Source of the DNA: Amanita rubescens
Taxonomy: Eukaryota > Basidiomycota > Agaricomycetes > Agaricales > Amanitaceae
Direction of reading: 5' to 3'
Length of the DNA stretch: 64,000 nucleotides
Assembly (NCBI GenBank): GCA_015039365.1
Contig: WION01000160.1
Span: forward strand, 53,745 to 117,744
A program made the position numbers and the translations under genes. How positions within the stretch are numbered: the first letter of the stretch is position 1; every line of letters begins with the position of its first letter. The notes beneath the pieces are model-generated. The model was not told the DNA's origin. It saw nothing but the letters and a program-made list of their open reading frames with translations, and searched no databases. Positions 31,977 to 44,482 of this stretch are shown one piece after another.

Positions 31977-33301
31977 TCACCGTATCGGGACTTCTAGCAC
32001 CTCGGGATTCACTAACCCGGGTCTATTTTGAATCTTGAGCGTAAGGACACCATCGTCCATCGAAACATCGACGTCTTCGAGCTGTCAAAGCCGCAACACA
32101 CACACGCACACGCACATCACCACAAAAAGAAAAGGAAAAAGAAAAGAAGGAAGTAGAACGTGAACGTCTTGATCGGACAAAACTCAAAAAATGAGGCGCA
32201 CTTTGGTGTCAGACGAAACGGCAAACGTTCTGATAAACCTGCCGTACTTCCTCTCTCTCACAATCTTTCCGAGACCTCCGAGTCGCCCTCCTTCGGAGGA
32301 CGCAAACGGGTCTCTCGTCCGACCAGAAATAGCCACTTGCTTTACGCCATTGTACAAGCACGAAGACAGCGTGACCCGAACTTCGTCCTTCCTCACGCCC
32401 GGAAGCTCCAGTAAAGCAGTGAACACCTTACTTTCAGGATCAACATGCACATCCCCACGAATGAGGTAGCTTTTTCCAGGCTCTTCGTAGGTATCAGGAT
32501 TGGGCGAAGACGGACCGCTGCCACCGTGATGCTGCGTAACCGTAGCCGGGGACCTACCAAAAAAAAAGAATGAATGAACGAAGATTTTTTTTGGGCGCGC
32601 CACTGAGAGACTTACCCGCCACTGGTAGACCGAACAGCCCGTCCCGACGAAGAAGCGTGTCTTCGACTTGTCCCTTCTCTCAACTGCATCGTCGGTGTCT
32701 TCGTTCCAAGTGCGCTCTGGGGCCTTTTGTACGGATGTGCTTCGGGGCGCGCGCGATTCGGTCGAGCGACAAGACCAGAAGTCGGCGTGGGTGCCGTCGG
32801 ACTAATGCTGATAGGACGCAGTATATCAGAGGGTTGCATACTCAAACGGCTATAATCTAACGTATTTATTAGCCCTGACCTTCCCTCACGTCCATGGCCA
32901 TGGTGCGTGTGCGAGCCAGTCTCAAGGTGCATTTGACTGGGAACTACACGTGGAGGAGGAGGTGGATGTGGTGCTGGTGGTCCAGATGCTTGTTCATCAA
33001 GTTGTATAGTTTGGAATGTCGATGGCGTCGGGGGCAGAGAATGTGGATGTGAAAGCTGACGTTGCTGACGTTGCTGTTCTTGATGTTGCTGTTCTTGCTG
33101 ATGTTGACGTTCAACTGTCTCCCATTGAGGGAGTTGGAAGTCGAGTCCTTCAAGAGGCGTGGTCGGCGTCGTAGTACTGTAACTTTCACCCCCAGGACCA
33201 GAGAAATTAAAGGGACTTTGGTACGACATGAGCGAGTCAATTTGGGGAACGCGTGAAAGGCGTGCTGCGAATATATAGTCGTTCACAGCGAACTGAGTCA
33301 T
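31977..33301 (-). CDS. Hsp20-domain protein with long disordered N terminus
   Basis: Small heat-shock proteins are ATP-independent chaperones. Exons 32616-33301, 32202-32553 and 31977-32081 give 380 aa with agreeing phases. The first ~240 residues are low complexity: a Gln/His-rich run, prolines, and HTHHGHGREG. The alpha-crystallin domain follows (IRGDVHVDPESKVFTALLEL, PGVRKDEVRVTL, YGRFIRTFAVSSDT, LEDVDVSMDDGVLTLKI). Classical small Hsps are 150-220 aa, so the long N terminus is unusual; it may drive oligomerisation. The second donor (AAA|GTGCGC) is weak but required by the domain. Confidence 0.8.
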
Positions 33302-33692
33302 AATCGTTATCACCTGTCCGCTTCCGGCGAACAATGAAGTGATTCGCAGGACCAAGAATATGACACGACACACCGCATCAACCCGACGCGCCAGGACCCC
33401 GCGTGACAGCGGCGACCTTCCTAAAAAGGAAGTTCCCGTGCAGGGCGCTATCCATATTTGGCAACTAGGGCGCCCACGAGGAGCGTCGGCTGTGCAAGAC
33501 CCGTGCACCCGAACAACCGTCTCCATTCATCTCACGAATCTGGAACGGAGTACTAGTCAACCAATGTACGTTATACGCCGGTTTAGGAATAATACAGTAT
33601 CATATCAGGAGAACAATGGACATACGTCAAAAAGCAAAAACATGGTCGGAAGACCTCTCCGAGTCACACACACACATGACCACAACCAAATC

Positions 33693-35027
33693 TCAACGTT
33701 TTTCATCTTCGTTTTGCGGCCGTTCGCCTTCGCTCATCTCCGCAGCATCGGACACTTCTATTGTTGAGGGTAGACTTTGACTTCCCGCTCGGCTTCTTGC
33801 GATCAGGGTCCCCGTTTCTGCAATCCTGGCACCGCGGTCGAAACTAGCTCGCCGACTGACGTTACCGCTACGATTCCGTAGACTGCCCGTTTCTGCAATT
33901 CTAGCACCGCGGTCGATGCTTCCGCGTCTCACAGTAGAGTTTCGGCGACTGAGTGGCTCAGTGGGCGAATGTGAGTGGTCTCTGTGCGGCATGTGATATA
34001 TCACCGTGGGAGACCCAAAAGACGAAGAGAGAGACGGGGGTGGGACGGAGGGATAAGACAACGTGCGGAATGGGGTACCCTGCGACATGGTAGGATCAGT
34101 GTGTAGCGAGATGGAAGTGGATGGGCTGGTCATGTTGGTGCTTATGTAACTCGCAGGGTTGGTCGACGTTGCCGGCGAGAACGGGAACGGCGAGTCTGAC
34201 GAGGACGGGGAATGTGACAGTGGCGTACTGACTTCTGAAGAAATATTAATTGGGCGTGGCACTTGAGATGACGGGCGGGGAATAGGTACTCCGTTCGTCC
34301 GCCGCATCGAATGACCGGAGAGCTGTGTAGTACTAGAGGTATGTGGTGATGAAGACACCGAATTTGAGGACGACCTGTGATGGGTCGGTTGCGAAAACGG
34401 ATCTGACGATAACCCAATCAAGTTATCAACTGACAGGCCCAGCTGCAGTTTAGCGAGACACTAGTATTAGCCCTGAACTAACAACAGATCTAGAACATAA
34501 CATACCCTACGTCTATGTTCAATCAGCTCTTCACGATATATCTCGTTGAGCCGCGTTATTCTGATATAGTCGCGTTCGGTATCTGCAAGACAATTTCTCA
34601 GCCGCTCGTTCTCCCGACGCATCGCTTCGAACATCGTTTCCATGCTTGGAGAAGCAGGATCCGTGCCCGCCATAAAGCTCCTAAGACCAAATCTAGCATC
34701 TGGAGAAACGCTAATGCCGTAGCCGTTGGCTTGTTGTTGTTGTTGCTGCTGGGCTTGACGCAGGGCAGAGAGTTCGCGAGAGAGTCTGTTGACATGAGAT
34801 TCTGATTCCGCTTCTAGGGTGTTCTCGAGGTTGATTTTTTCCTCCCTCAACTAAGTGATAGAGATAAGTCCGTATTGATGCAGGAACACAATCTACTAAC
34901 GAACCTGCTCGAGTTTCCGAGACAAAATGATGATTATCCGTTCTTCCTCTGCTTCGTATGCATTGATGAGGTCTTCTTGACGACTATGTGGGTTTGAGTG
35001 GCGTCTAATGGGAGGAGAGAACGACAT
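33693..35027 (-). CDS. Conserved coiled-coil protein, Ser-rich
   Basis: Exons 34906-35027 (with last base 34905), 34506-34850 and 33693-34460 give 411 aa. The N-terminal ~60 residues begin SFSPPIRRHSNPHSRQEDL and lead into a heptad-rich helix (ENTLEAESESHVNRLSREL) with a poly-Gln run, and a second helix ends EIYREELIEHRRR. The rest is disordered, Ser/Pro-rich. Near the C terminus a motif repeats: RRGSIDRGARIAETG and RRASFDRGARIAETG, both containing an RRxS site. I do not recognise the function. Confidence 0.7.
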
Positions 35028-35123
35028 GATGGTTGTCGCGGAGGAGGAGATTTTATGAGAATCAAGTTCATTCAAGTGTCACTGGGCTTATAATTATGTG
35101 ACCTCTTTACTACGCCTCATTAA

Positions 35124-36383
35124 TTACGGGGCCACAAACGCCACTTCCAACCTCCCATGATCGGCCAGCTCGGCGAAGTACACTTTCTTCAAGTAATTTT
35201 CCGTCGGTTCATGCAATCGCACTGGATATTCCGTAATATTTATTCTCAACTTCTCGAGCCGGTTTCCAATGCTCTTGTGCAAAATAGAAGAAAAGCTAAA
35301 CTGTCTCAGTAGAGTGTCCTCCGAAACACCGATAAAAGTCCTCGTTGCCTTGCCGCGGTCGACAACTACCGTCCACGTCATCTCCTTCAGTGCCGTCGCG
35401 GATGAAAGTTGTGAGAACAGATGCAGGATAAAGGCCTGGATGAATGTCTGGCCCTGAAGGTCATACCGGTTCTCGACATGAAGGGAGCGCATGTTAGTGC
35501 ACCTGCTCAGCTTGATGACGTCCAAAACCTCCAGATCTGTGGGGACACTTCATTAAGCACTGATGCCCCTCTCAAAGTTATGGGCCTAGTCCTTACCGCA
35601 TACGCCATTTACGAGAGAAACGTGGAGCTCGCGTAACCTTGGCCCCACGACTTGAAACAGTTTGCTGGCCAGTAAAGCTGTCTCCAAATCAATGCCAAGA
35701 TTAAGCCGCAGGGTATCCACTGTGGGCGCAACCTCTTGGCTGAGAATCCACTGCAAGACATGCTTTTGTGCAGATGGGCCAATATCAAGCACAGGGATGT
35801 GACAGATATTTCGTGAACAAATTGACAACGGAACCGCATCAGCACCAAACCAGTGGCTTTTGAATACGGTAAACTTTTCGAGCGAAGGAAATGAAGACAC
35901 GAGCGAAAAAAACTGCTCGGAACGGTTGCACAATAACTGTTCGACCTGCACTTCTTGCACTGCATGTAACCCGCTGGCCATCTTCCAAAACTCGGAAGGA
36001 ATCTCCGAATCGCATACACTTTCAAACGAAAGCCGCTTCAACAAGCAAAGTCGCTTTCGCAACGGCAAAACGTTAAGCGCCGGTTCTTTAACTTGTGAGC
36101 GCTTAGTATCAACGGAGCGCGAGTAGCACATGTTGCTGAACGAGACCTTGTTGGATATTTTCAGACTACGAATTGTCTCCGCGATAGTTCCACAAGCCGC
36201 AGCAAGCAGATGGATTGCCGCCTTGATCTCGTGCGGGAAAAGCATCACGTCTGCGAAAAGCAACCGACGACTGGCAGGTACCAGTGCCGAATTTGCCAGA
36301 CTGCACGAAAGGAGCGTCGGTTTATCGTCCCCCAAATAGCTAATAATCTCTTCCAGCGTCTCTTGAGGTAATTGTGGGTGCAT
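35124..36383 (-). CDS. F-box-like protein with LRR-type region
   Basis: Exons 35597-36383 and 35124-35536 join in frame over a 60-nt intron and give 399 aa. The N terminus HPQLPQETLEEIISYLGDD is F-box-like, as in the many agaricomycete F-box-like proteins, and the rest shows degenerate leucine-rich stretches (LRLNLGIDLETALLASKLFQ, LEKLRINITEYPVRLHE). It is not closely related to the F-box genes at the window edges. Likely an SCF adaptor; substrate unknown. Confidence 0.75.
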
Positions 36384-37138
36384 CCTGACTATGAATAAGG
36401 TGACAGGTGAGAAGAGCACTCGAGTGTATGCCGTCCACTGACCTGCAAAGCAGATGGAGGTTTCCAGAGAATCAACGCGAGGGTCGAATACCGTTAATAT
36501 ATGCGACCCAAAAGTGGGTACAAGCGAACTCCTGCAAAACGTTTTGCGTTATCTTTTGAGCTAAATGCCACTAAGGTCAAAAAAAAAAATGGTGCCATTA
36601 TTTATCTCTGACGTGAGGCCTTGAGGCACGAAGAGACGAGCCCAAGATTATAACATGGGCGAGGTGATGCGCACCCAAGCGACCAAGGTAGAGATATCTC
36701 CGCCGTACGCACCCCAACGAGTATAGGACATCCATTCGAACGATGGCGCCTGCGGTTGGCGTGCCTCGGCCATCATCGGACGGATGAGGTCTAGTCCGAC
36801 CCTTGCGTCGTGCATGCAAATGAGGTAAAGCGCATTGATACCCATCATCGCACCCCTGAGCAGCACAAGGCCCATTTACGTGCCCATCAAGTTCCGGATT
36901 CGACAGCGTGTATCGACGGAGCCCGACCTCCAGGGTAACGCTACGCCCCTTGCGCGTATTACATATCACAGTACGTCAACGCCCCTTCGGCCCGTGTCGA
37001 AGGAGCATGATGGAGAGGCAAGGACCTGGCCCCGCGGTTAATCTCAATTCTAAGGTGAACAACACTGGATATTAAATCATAGAATATCTCCTCCCCAACA
37101 CACAACAACAACACAAAGAATGTAATACTCGGGGGTAA
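36384..37138. other. Intergenic, nothing firm
   Basis: Upstream of the F-box-like gene and downstream of the ChAPs gene. Minus-strand open frames at 36,600-36,970 were considered and rejected. Confidence 0.4.
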
Positions 37139-39918
37139 TTAAAAGTCGTATCCTTCGACTTTGAATAAATTTCCGTACTGCAAATAGCTTTTCATGATTT
37201 TCATAATGGGTTCAGGCAGACCCATGCTTAGGAGCGTAAATGATATCTTGGCATGTCCATGTATTTGGCCCAATTTGAAGAAACTTCGTGCAATTTGAGT
37301 AGGATACTGCAAATGACAACATATGAGCGGTAGTCAGTTAGCTGGCGGCCACGTACCATCATCTCGGTGTAGTCAGCATACTGGTATGCGGCAACTCTGA
37401 TCGCAGTTTGTATTGACCGTTGGATATCCCCTTCATCGGCATACATCTCCATTAGCTTCGACCAGGGCTTTGGCGAATACCGGGGCGTATCTAGACACCG
37501 CTGGTACGCCTCCTTGGCTTCTTCCCGGTGATGCAATCGTAAACCGAGATCTCCAAGAACCTCCCATTCGTACCCAGTTTTACGGTACGCAAGATGCTGC
37601 GTCTTGAAATGTGCCACCTCGGCTCGGAAAATGGTCCATACCCTCAGATCCTTGCAATCGCTCGTGAGCCCAACACGAATATAACTGTGAATGAACAACG
37701 CACTTCGTACAAGACCATAAACAGATTGTCCAACCAACGCTCGCATAAACGCTTATTGCTAAATGAAAAGGGTTCTGCTGGTGGAATGTCCCTATCAGCA
37801 TCTTCAGTTTCGCCCGCAGCAGCCTGAACGGGCTTTTCCAGCGCAGCACCATTATGAATCCCATTTTGCTTTCCTTCGTCTTTCTTTTCGTCTGAACCAG
37901 CAAGGTCCTTTTCTTCTTCGTCCAAATCACGTCCTGATTCAGTAGATATCCTGATCCTTGGTATATTACTGTTCACATGCAGATTTGAACTGTTCAAATC
38001 ATCTTCAGGGGTTGGAGAGACCATGGCCCGGGTCGAGCTATCATCGTCTGACGATGATCGTCCGACAGTCCCATCTTCGTAGATCACCATCTGGCTAACA
38101 TCAGTTTCAGTTGGCTGAACCCCATTTGTCTTGAGACTTGCACGCCGCATGTCATTTTGCACTTTTTGCATGCGGTACTCTTCCTCCATGACGAAAACGC
38201 TGCTCCGTGTCTTCAACAACTCGTCCCAACCTATTTGAGATACCAGTCGAGTCAATAGTGTATACGCGCGCGCCCACGTTCCTCGTAGGCCAGGTGCTGG
38301 TAACCGTTGTAAAGCGGGGTCAGCCTAAGTTCAAATCAGAACCTATATCTAAAAGCGAGGCTCTAACGCACCTCGTCATCCTCCGTTTTCTGTCTCTCTG
38401 GTAAAATCTCCCCGATTTGTCTATGGAAGGGCAGATGAACTTTGGTGCTGGGCAATACACGATGGGCATCACGACCGTTGAATGTGAACATGGGACATGA
38501 GTTCAAAGTCAAAAGCGCCTAATACCAGCATCAATAATTAGCTATTCATATAGAGATCAATCTATTACCGATTCGTATTGCCCAAGCTCTATATACAGCT
38601 CAGTCAATTTTTCCCAAGTTACGAATTCACTTGGAGCACAATTGACGGCTTGTTTCGCGAGTTTGAGAGCCCATTCATCCTTGCCCTTGAATCGCAGAAA
38701 ATCGCACTGTACGTGAAGCAGGGTGTATGATTGAGGCGTCTGTTTGATTGCAGAAGACATGATCTGGACTGCTTTGACCTCTTCATCTACGACGGATAAA
38801 TGCATGTCAAAACATTGCTGAATGATACGTACTCATGCCAATGTAACTCTTGGCAAGCAATGACGCGACTTCTGGTTCTTTCGCCGTTAGCTTCTCAAAC
38901 AAGTTCGCAGCCTGTTGCCATCGACCGCTATCACCGAAATACTTCAAGGTACCGGCGGTTAGATGATTCGAGACGACAGTAGCAACTTGAATCTCGGGGT
39001 CGGAGCCAACTTGCCAGCCTAAATCAGATGGACCGCCTTGTCAGCGATGCGCAGCCGGATACCCGCAATCACCACACCTTTCGTGAACAGCGCCTCGATA
39101 GCTTGCAAGAACCGAAGTTCATCTTCCGGGCTAGTAATCGGGTCAAGTTTGCGATATGCTTCCAGATAGTACGTTGGATCGTCCGAATAGAGGATAGATC
39201 GGAGAAGAGCCGAAACGTAGGTTTCTTGCCAGATTTCGGGTGTAGGTTCATGCCTATATCAATGGTTGAAGCGCATATTCCCACACAAACGCAAAAGCAC
39301 TTGGCTCACCTCTCCCCTCGAAGATCCAGGACATAAGCACTAACACCTCCAGGAATCTTAACGTCAACCCGTACATCGACCCGCGAAAAAGCATTAAAAC
39401 AACTATAATAAAATCAGCCCCCCCAGCTCGGACATCAAGCTTGTACCCACACACCAATAGCAGCCATTCTTCACTTTCCACGTTGGGCCTTTAAACCACG
39501 CATTGTTGTCTTCAATGGCATACGTCAGCGAGTTTATATATGCGGCGAGACTAGCGGAAGACGAAGCGTCCACTCCGGAAATGTAGTGGTAAGAGCCAAG
39601 CTGTAGATATTGGACGTTAGCCGGACATAGCAAAACATAAACCAAAGTCCGACCTCGCGCTGTCCGCTACGTCCAGTAGTCTTGACGACATGACACAAAT
39701 CCGGCGGTCCAAGTTCGCGAAAGGTAGCTGCAGAGCCACGCGTCAGTTTGGCAAAACAATGTCGGTCCAGAACAACTGACTGAGACTCTCTGTCCGGGCG
39801 GCAAGCGATTCGGCAAGTTCTACCTGAGCTCGTCGTGAGCGATGATGAACTAAGAGAGAAAGAGGAGGACTGGGACCTCGAATATTTCTGGGATATCTTT
39901 GAATGACGCATCGGCCAT
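37139..39918 (-). CDS. ChAPs-family protein (Bch1/Bud7-like exomer subunit)
   Basis: ChAPs bind Chs5 and Arf1 at the trans-Golgi and sort cargo such as chitin synthase to the cell surface. Visible family blocks: ELGPPDLCHVVKTTGRSG, GVDASSSASLAAYINSLTYA, FKGPTWKVKNG, GGVSAYVLDLRGE, ALKLAKQAVNCAPSEFVTWE (TPR-like), GWDELLKTRSSVFVMEEEYR, SNKRLCERWLDNLFMVLYE and the TPR-like C-terminal part YSPKPWSKLMEMYADEGD. The end YGNLFKVEGYDF is reached after a 3' intron at about 37,300-37,355. About ten exons. The start at 39,918 (MADASFKD) is supported by in-frame continuity; the first intron is not fully resolved. Single-copy housekeeping gene. Confidence 0.88.
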
Positions 39919-40085
39919 TCTCACTTTTGCGCGTTCAGCGACTCTCAGTTGTTACGGTGGGAACAATGTCTCTATTTGTCTACGGTATCTCTTTTATACA
40001 CGGACAAATACGTCCAATCTTTACTCAGAACAACCATGGCCCGACTATACGCTCTTTAGTATTGACTGACAAATCGTGGTAAAGC

Positions 40086-42183
40086 CTAACCTCTGCCTTT
40101 TGCTCCTTCCGGCTTTATTTGCAAACAATTGTGATGTATCAAGTTGAGAGCTTTCACCGCGTCTCTGCCTTCGATAACGCAAGAGATGTTAATCTCACTT
40201 GCGCCCTGGCTGATCATTTCAATGTTGACGTTCCCCTGTGCGAGCGTGGTGAACATTCTCCCGGCTATACCGACCATGTTGCGCATCTGTTTTCCGACAA
40301 GAGAGAGGATGGCCATGTCACGGTGAATAGAAACCTGAGATGTGTGATGAGTAAGGTGCACAACTACTAGGAGAAAACATACAGTTCCACTCTTCCGCAA
40401 CTCGTTGAGAAGCCGGTCAAACAATTTCTTGCCCAACTTGTCTTCAAAAGCCATACTGACGTGCACCTCACTTGTGCTGATCAAATCAACTACAAGCCCA
40501 AACCGGTCTAGTGTGCTGAAGATACCAGCCAGGAAACCATGCGACACGCTCTTTCGGTTCGAGTTGACGTTGACTACGATGATGTGGTCCTTGATGGTAA
40601 CAGCAGTTGGGAGACGTTTATGTTCCTGACCAGATGGAGAACGAGAGAGGCTCTTCAGAAGTGATAGTGGCGCAGGTTCTGGAATGCTTCTCGTGCCCAA
40701 TCCCTCCTGCACTTCTGCGGGGTCCACATCAGGGTCCGGATGTATCACAGTCCCCCCACCACCAGGATTCTCGACGTTTTTAATCCTGATGGGTATCTTT
40801 CTCCTGATAACCTGTTCCATGGTAAACGGATGCACCACTTCACTACCGTAGTATGTCAACTCTGCAGCCTCCTCTGGCGAGATTATAGAAATAAGGCGCG
40901 CAGTTGGCACTTTTCTGGGGTCGGCCGTGAATATCCCGTCGACCTCTTTCCATATTTGTAGTTCGGCCGCTTGGACGCCGACTGCAAGCAGTGCAGCAAG
41001 AAGGTCTGTGTAACCCCTTCCGACTTGGCGTAAAAGGGAACCAGGGACAGGACCAAAGTATCCTACACAGGGTAAGCGCGGTTTCCAGGATACAACATGC
41101 CGACGCACCAGTGACAACTGGTACGCGCGGCGCGCACAGCCGAACCCTCTCTCCAACAGCCCGAGCAAGCTTATCATAAAAATCTTGACTGAGAGTTCCA
41201 TCGAATGCCGCTTCCTGTTCATCCGACCATGGAACAATATCCTCCAGTGAGACATATTCTGCATCAATACCCTTTCAGCAGACACACGTCAGCAACCATC
41301 CATTGACGCGTAAATTTGTCTCACCTGGTCGCGAAGGATGGCAGTCATAATTTTACATGCCAATTTTTCACCAAGTCCAATGATAGTGTCTCTGGACCTG
41401 GGAGATATTTCGTCTATGAGCTAGACACACAAGAGCCCGACATAAAGTAAGGAACAGTAGTCAAATTACGGATCTTAACAAAAAGAACCACAAAACATAC
41501 TTTGGCAGCAAAAAGAAAGGTGCGCAACCACTCGCAATCGCGATCTATTTCTGCTTCCAACTCTTTTAGGATGTCCGAGTCCTGAACGGCAGCGCGAGCT
41601 GCCGTTACATGTTCTTCTCGTAAAAGATCGATAGTTTTGACGAAATCCGGAACGGCATCAGCATGTTCGTTGAGTTGGGAAAAGGAGGTGAACGGTTGTG
41701 GTGACGTTGAGCGTGGAAATGATCCACTTCGTAATCTTGGGCTCAACTGGGGCGAATTCGAATTTGAGCCAAAGAGAGACGAGTCCCTTGAAATGGGTGT
41801 CGCCGCACCCGAACAGTGGCCGTTTACGGATTTGCTCGGCCGACGAAGAGCTTCTGAAGCGGCACGCAGCAACAGGTTCGTGGTCCCAAGCTCTTTTGTG
41901 GAACCCGAACGGGCAGAGCAGACAATGGCCACCTTGTACTCGTCAATGTAGTTTCTGGAATGATAAAATGCTCTGTTATCGGTTACCAGATGGCGAAGGC
42001 GACGTACGTTACTACGCCTGTAGCTATTTTGACGGGGAACTTGCCAACGCTTGTCCCTCCAAATTTTTGCACCAGCCATTTGGCAGATGGGTCGACGGTG
42101 TTTTGGTGCAGGTTAGGTGGCGTTCTAGGTGGAGAAGACGACGCAGATGAGCCTGTAGACGACGGTGACGACGTCCCAGACAT
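40086..42183 (-). CDS. HOM3: Aspartokinase
   Basis: Catalyses the first step of the aspartate pathway to Thr, Met and (in fungi) homoserine. The N-terminal catalytic domain carries VQKFGGTSVGKFP (nucleotide-binding), a fungal Ser-rich insert, and KEVDGIFTADPRKVPTARLI and PEEAAELTYYGSEVVHPFT. Two C-terminal ACT domains for feedback regulation follow (VVNVNSNRKSVSHGFLAGIF; LSLVGKQMRNMVGIAGRMF, with INISCVIEGRDAVKALNLIH). Several short introns. The start at 42,183 gives a Ser/Pro-rich leader before the catalytic domain, usual in fungi. The gene faces the small gene at 42,604 across a 420-bp divergent promoter. Confidence 0.92.
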
Positions 42184-42603
42184 GTTTTTTTTGAGAGGAT
42201 GATGTTCAGGTCAAAAATACAGTTTACGGCTATTAGGCGACATCGATTAGGCTTTGCCGTAACATCTTATCACCGTATACGCCCGAACTTCAAAATCTAA
42301 GGTGCGCCGTTGAAAGCAAAAGGATCTACGCCTAGATTGATTAGAAATAATATAGAAAACCTAGTAGGAATTAAAATGTGGATTGTAGCAATACTTGGTG
42401 CTGACGGAATTATCGGGCAAGTATTCGGAGATCGGAGTCACTCGGACGACACGCTCGTCCATCATGTCCTATTCAATGTTCATTAAAGAAACATTTTGTG
42501 ACGTCGCGAAGGTCAGACTTTCTCAGACACGACATGACGCAGATACCCCTATCATCCGCGACATTCAGCTACAATTATAAACGACGAGCTATTACGGTTA
42601 CCG
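42184..42603. promoter_or_regulatory. Divergent promoter, aspartokinase / small gene
   Basis: Intergenic 420 bp between two divergent starts. I saw no clear Gcn4-type site (TGACTCA). Confidence 0.35.
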
Positions 42604-43067
42604 ATGTACTCCGAGGCGAGGATGTCAACCATTGATAGGCTGGCCGCGCAGTCGGAGGCCGTGCAGGATATGCTTATTCGACAGGTGTACGTATATCAGT
42701 GATCCACTAGTTTGCGTACTGATGCTATCCGCAGAGAAGATAGGGCTATTCGACGAGCCTGGAACTCTCATTTGATGCCTGGCGAATTTCTAATTTTACC
42801 GAACTATGCAGGGACCGGGGAACCGGTCTTCCCGCCCCATAGTTATTGGGCGGGCGGGGCAACCGCCGAAATGGTTTACGCAGCAAACAGTAAGCATCCC
42901 TCCAGCTAGTTTTGTACCGTACTACGATACTACTTTTGGCAGGTGAACAAATTGAGGAGATGATCCACCTCTTAGGCCTGACAGGTGGTGCAACTGAATT
43001 TGTCGGTGGACTGGGGAGGAAAGAATTCCTCGAATTACACCTTGGTATACGCCCCGCGCCTCAGTAA
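42604..43067 (+). CDS. Small protein of unknown function (120 aa)
   Basis: Three exons, 42604-42686, 42735-42889 and 42943-43067, with strong donors (GTACGT, GTAAGC) and matching phases give 120 aa. Sequence features: ESQ-type helix at the start (RLAAQSEAVQDMLIRQ), then EDRAIRRAWNSHLMPGEFLI, a Gly/Pro-rich centre PNYAGTGEPVFPPHSYW, and an amphipathic end GEQIEEMIHLLGLTGG to HLGIRPAPQ. No signal peptide or membrane segment. No family recognised. The clean splice structure is the reason I believe it is real. Confidence 0.6.
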
Positions 43068-43213
43068 CACTCTACCACACAAGTATACTATAGCAATGTA
43101 CATATCAATCGAGACGACTTCACGTTCGCAAAACTCTCGGACTTGAAACCGCCTGTCACTATGACGGTTTTTGCTGGACTCTAGATCTCGGAGCTGCAGG
43201 GAAGTACGACACC

Positions 43214-43585
43214 ATGGCGTCCGATCCTCGTGTTACCGCTGTCCCTCGCCAGCTTATAATGTTAGGACTCAAGAAAAAACGCACCGCAGTCTATCCAATC
43301 TTTTTGTGCTCTATTTACACGCTCTATCCGATTTGTGCTTTCTTACTACTGCATATAGGAGAAGGCGTGATCTTTGTCATCCGGTCTGTCTATTACACCC
43401 AATAGATTGAATATATAGTCAACTCCCTATGGGTTATGGAGGAGTATGACACAATCGATGATTTCTCGAGATCTCTGGAGCAAAAGATCAGACCTATCCT
43501 GAGCTTCAAGTTCGAGCTTGGGAGCTCGCCCGCGAAAATGAAACAGGCACAAATGAACGAGATGGCAGAAAATAAAAAAGAGTAG
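43214..43585 (+). CDS. Possible small gene, structure unsure
   Basis: A strong start context (CACCATGG) begins MASDPRVTAVPRQLIMLGLK. The same frame, after one TAG at about 43,403-43,405, continues IEYIVNSLWVMEEYDTIDDF and an acidic/basic helix to KKE at 43,585. The second half has convincing coding character. An acceptor (CCAATAG) sits exactly at the stop, so an intron removing 43,28x-43,405 is likely, but I cannot fix the donor. Alternatively it is a pseudogene with one stop. Function unknown. Confidence 0.35.
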
Positions 43586-44094
43586 ATCACGAGTATTCTG
43601 GACTGATTGGTAAAGCGGTTTCGATGCGCGCCTACTCCAAACTTCCTCCATCATTATGGGACGAAATCTATGCCAGGAGACAGCAACGATTAGTCAACAC
43701 ACTTCAAATTTCAAATAAATGTATATTTAATGTGCTCAATGCTAGGATTATGGCACAGATATGATTGAAGCTTCCGAACAGTTTGATGACCCAGTTCGAC
43801 ACCTCCGTTTCATGGATATCCTATTCGGGAATGACGTACGAAACAATCCTCACAAAAAGCGAAAGATATCCAATCTCACTACCGCGGACGCAAGCTCACT
43901 TATCTAGGATGTCAGTAGCTGGGATTTCTGAGATCACTCGTTTGTGTATCCAAGCATGCCGCATATGCCAATTCGACATCATACGGTTCTAAAGTTGTAA
44001 GATCAGCCAGGCGAATCCGCGTGTTTTGGGCTGTCAAAGGATGACTGATAGTTTACTAGGTTTTCGCGCGGCACATTCTGAAGAGGACCACGAC
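43586..44094. other. Intergenic, nothing firm
   Basis: No gene or RNA supported. Confidence 0.35.
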
Positions 44095-44482
44095 AGAGGC
44101 GCGTTGATGTGGTCTATAGACGCCGTGATGTGAAGAAGTTTCCGCCAATGCATAGCCAAAAGGCGAGGCACGATTTTGCTTTCTGCGATCGTAGGGGTCG
44201 GACAGCGTCGATATTGTGTACTATGACTCGGATGTCATAAAAGTGTCTCTTTTGCGTCGGGTCTATCCTCTTGGAGAGAGAAGGTATGGGGGTTTTGACT
44301 TTTCTGGAATAGGTGGTTATCCAGCAGCCTGGAGGCTTTGGGGGCACTTCCTATCGTGACGATGACTATGACTATGATTCGGACGACAGCCATAACGGCG
44401 TCGGGTCTGAACATGAATACAGTGATATCGCGTCGTATACGGGGTATAGACACTACGATGGCTACATAGAGGACGAGTACTA
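44095..44482 (+). pseudogene. Degenerate gene with Tyr/Asp-rich tail
   Basis: Three coding-like pieces lie in different frames in the same direction: RRVDVVYRRRDVKKFPPMHS to about 44,205; DSVDIVYYDSDVIKV to GGFDFSGIGGYPAAW at about 44,320; and GGFGGTSYRDDDYDYDSDD to YIEDEY with a stop at 44,482. No splice sites of normal spacing join the first two pieces, so frameshifts are more likely than introns. No family recognised. Confidence 0.3.

Noticed and set aside
32090..32135. CA-rich run as a microsatellite gene feature
   Set aside because: It lies inside the second Hsp20 intron and is just short simple sequence.
36598..36969. Minus-strand open frames
   Set aside because: Two overlapping frames have no recognisable domain, and no splice pair gives a longer product. 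Left as intergenic.
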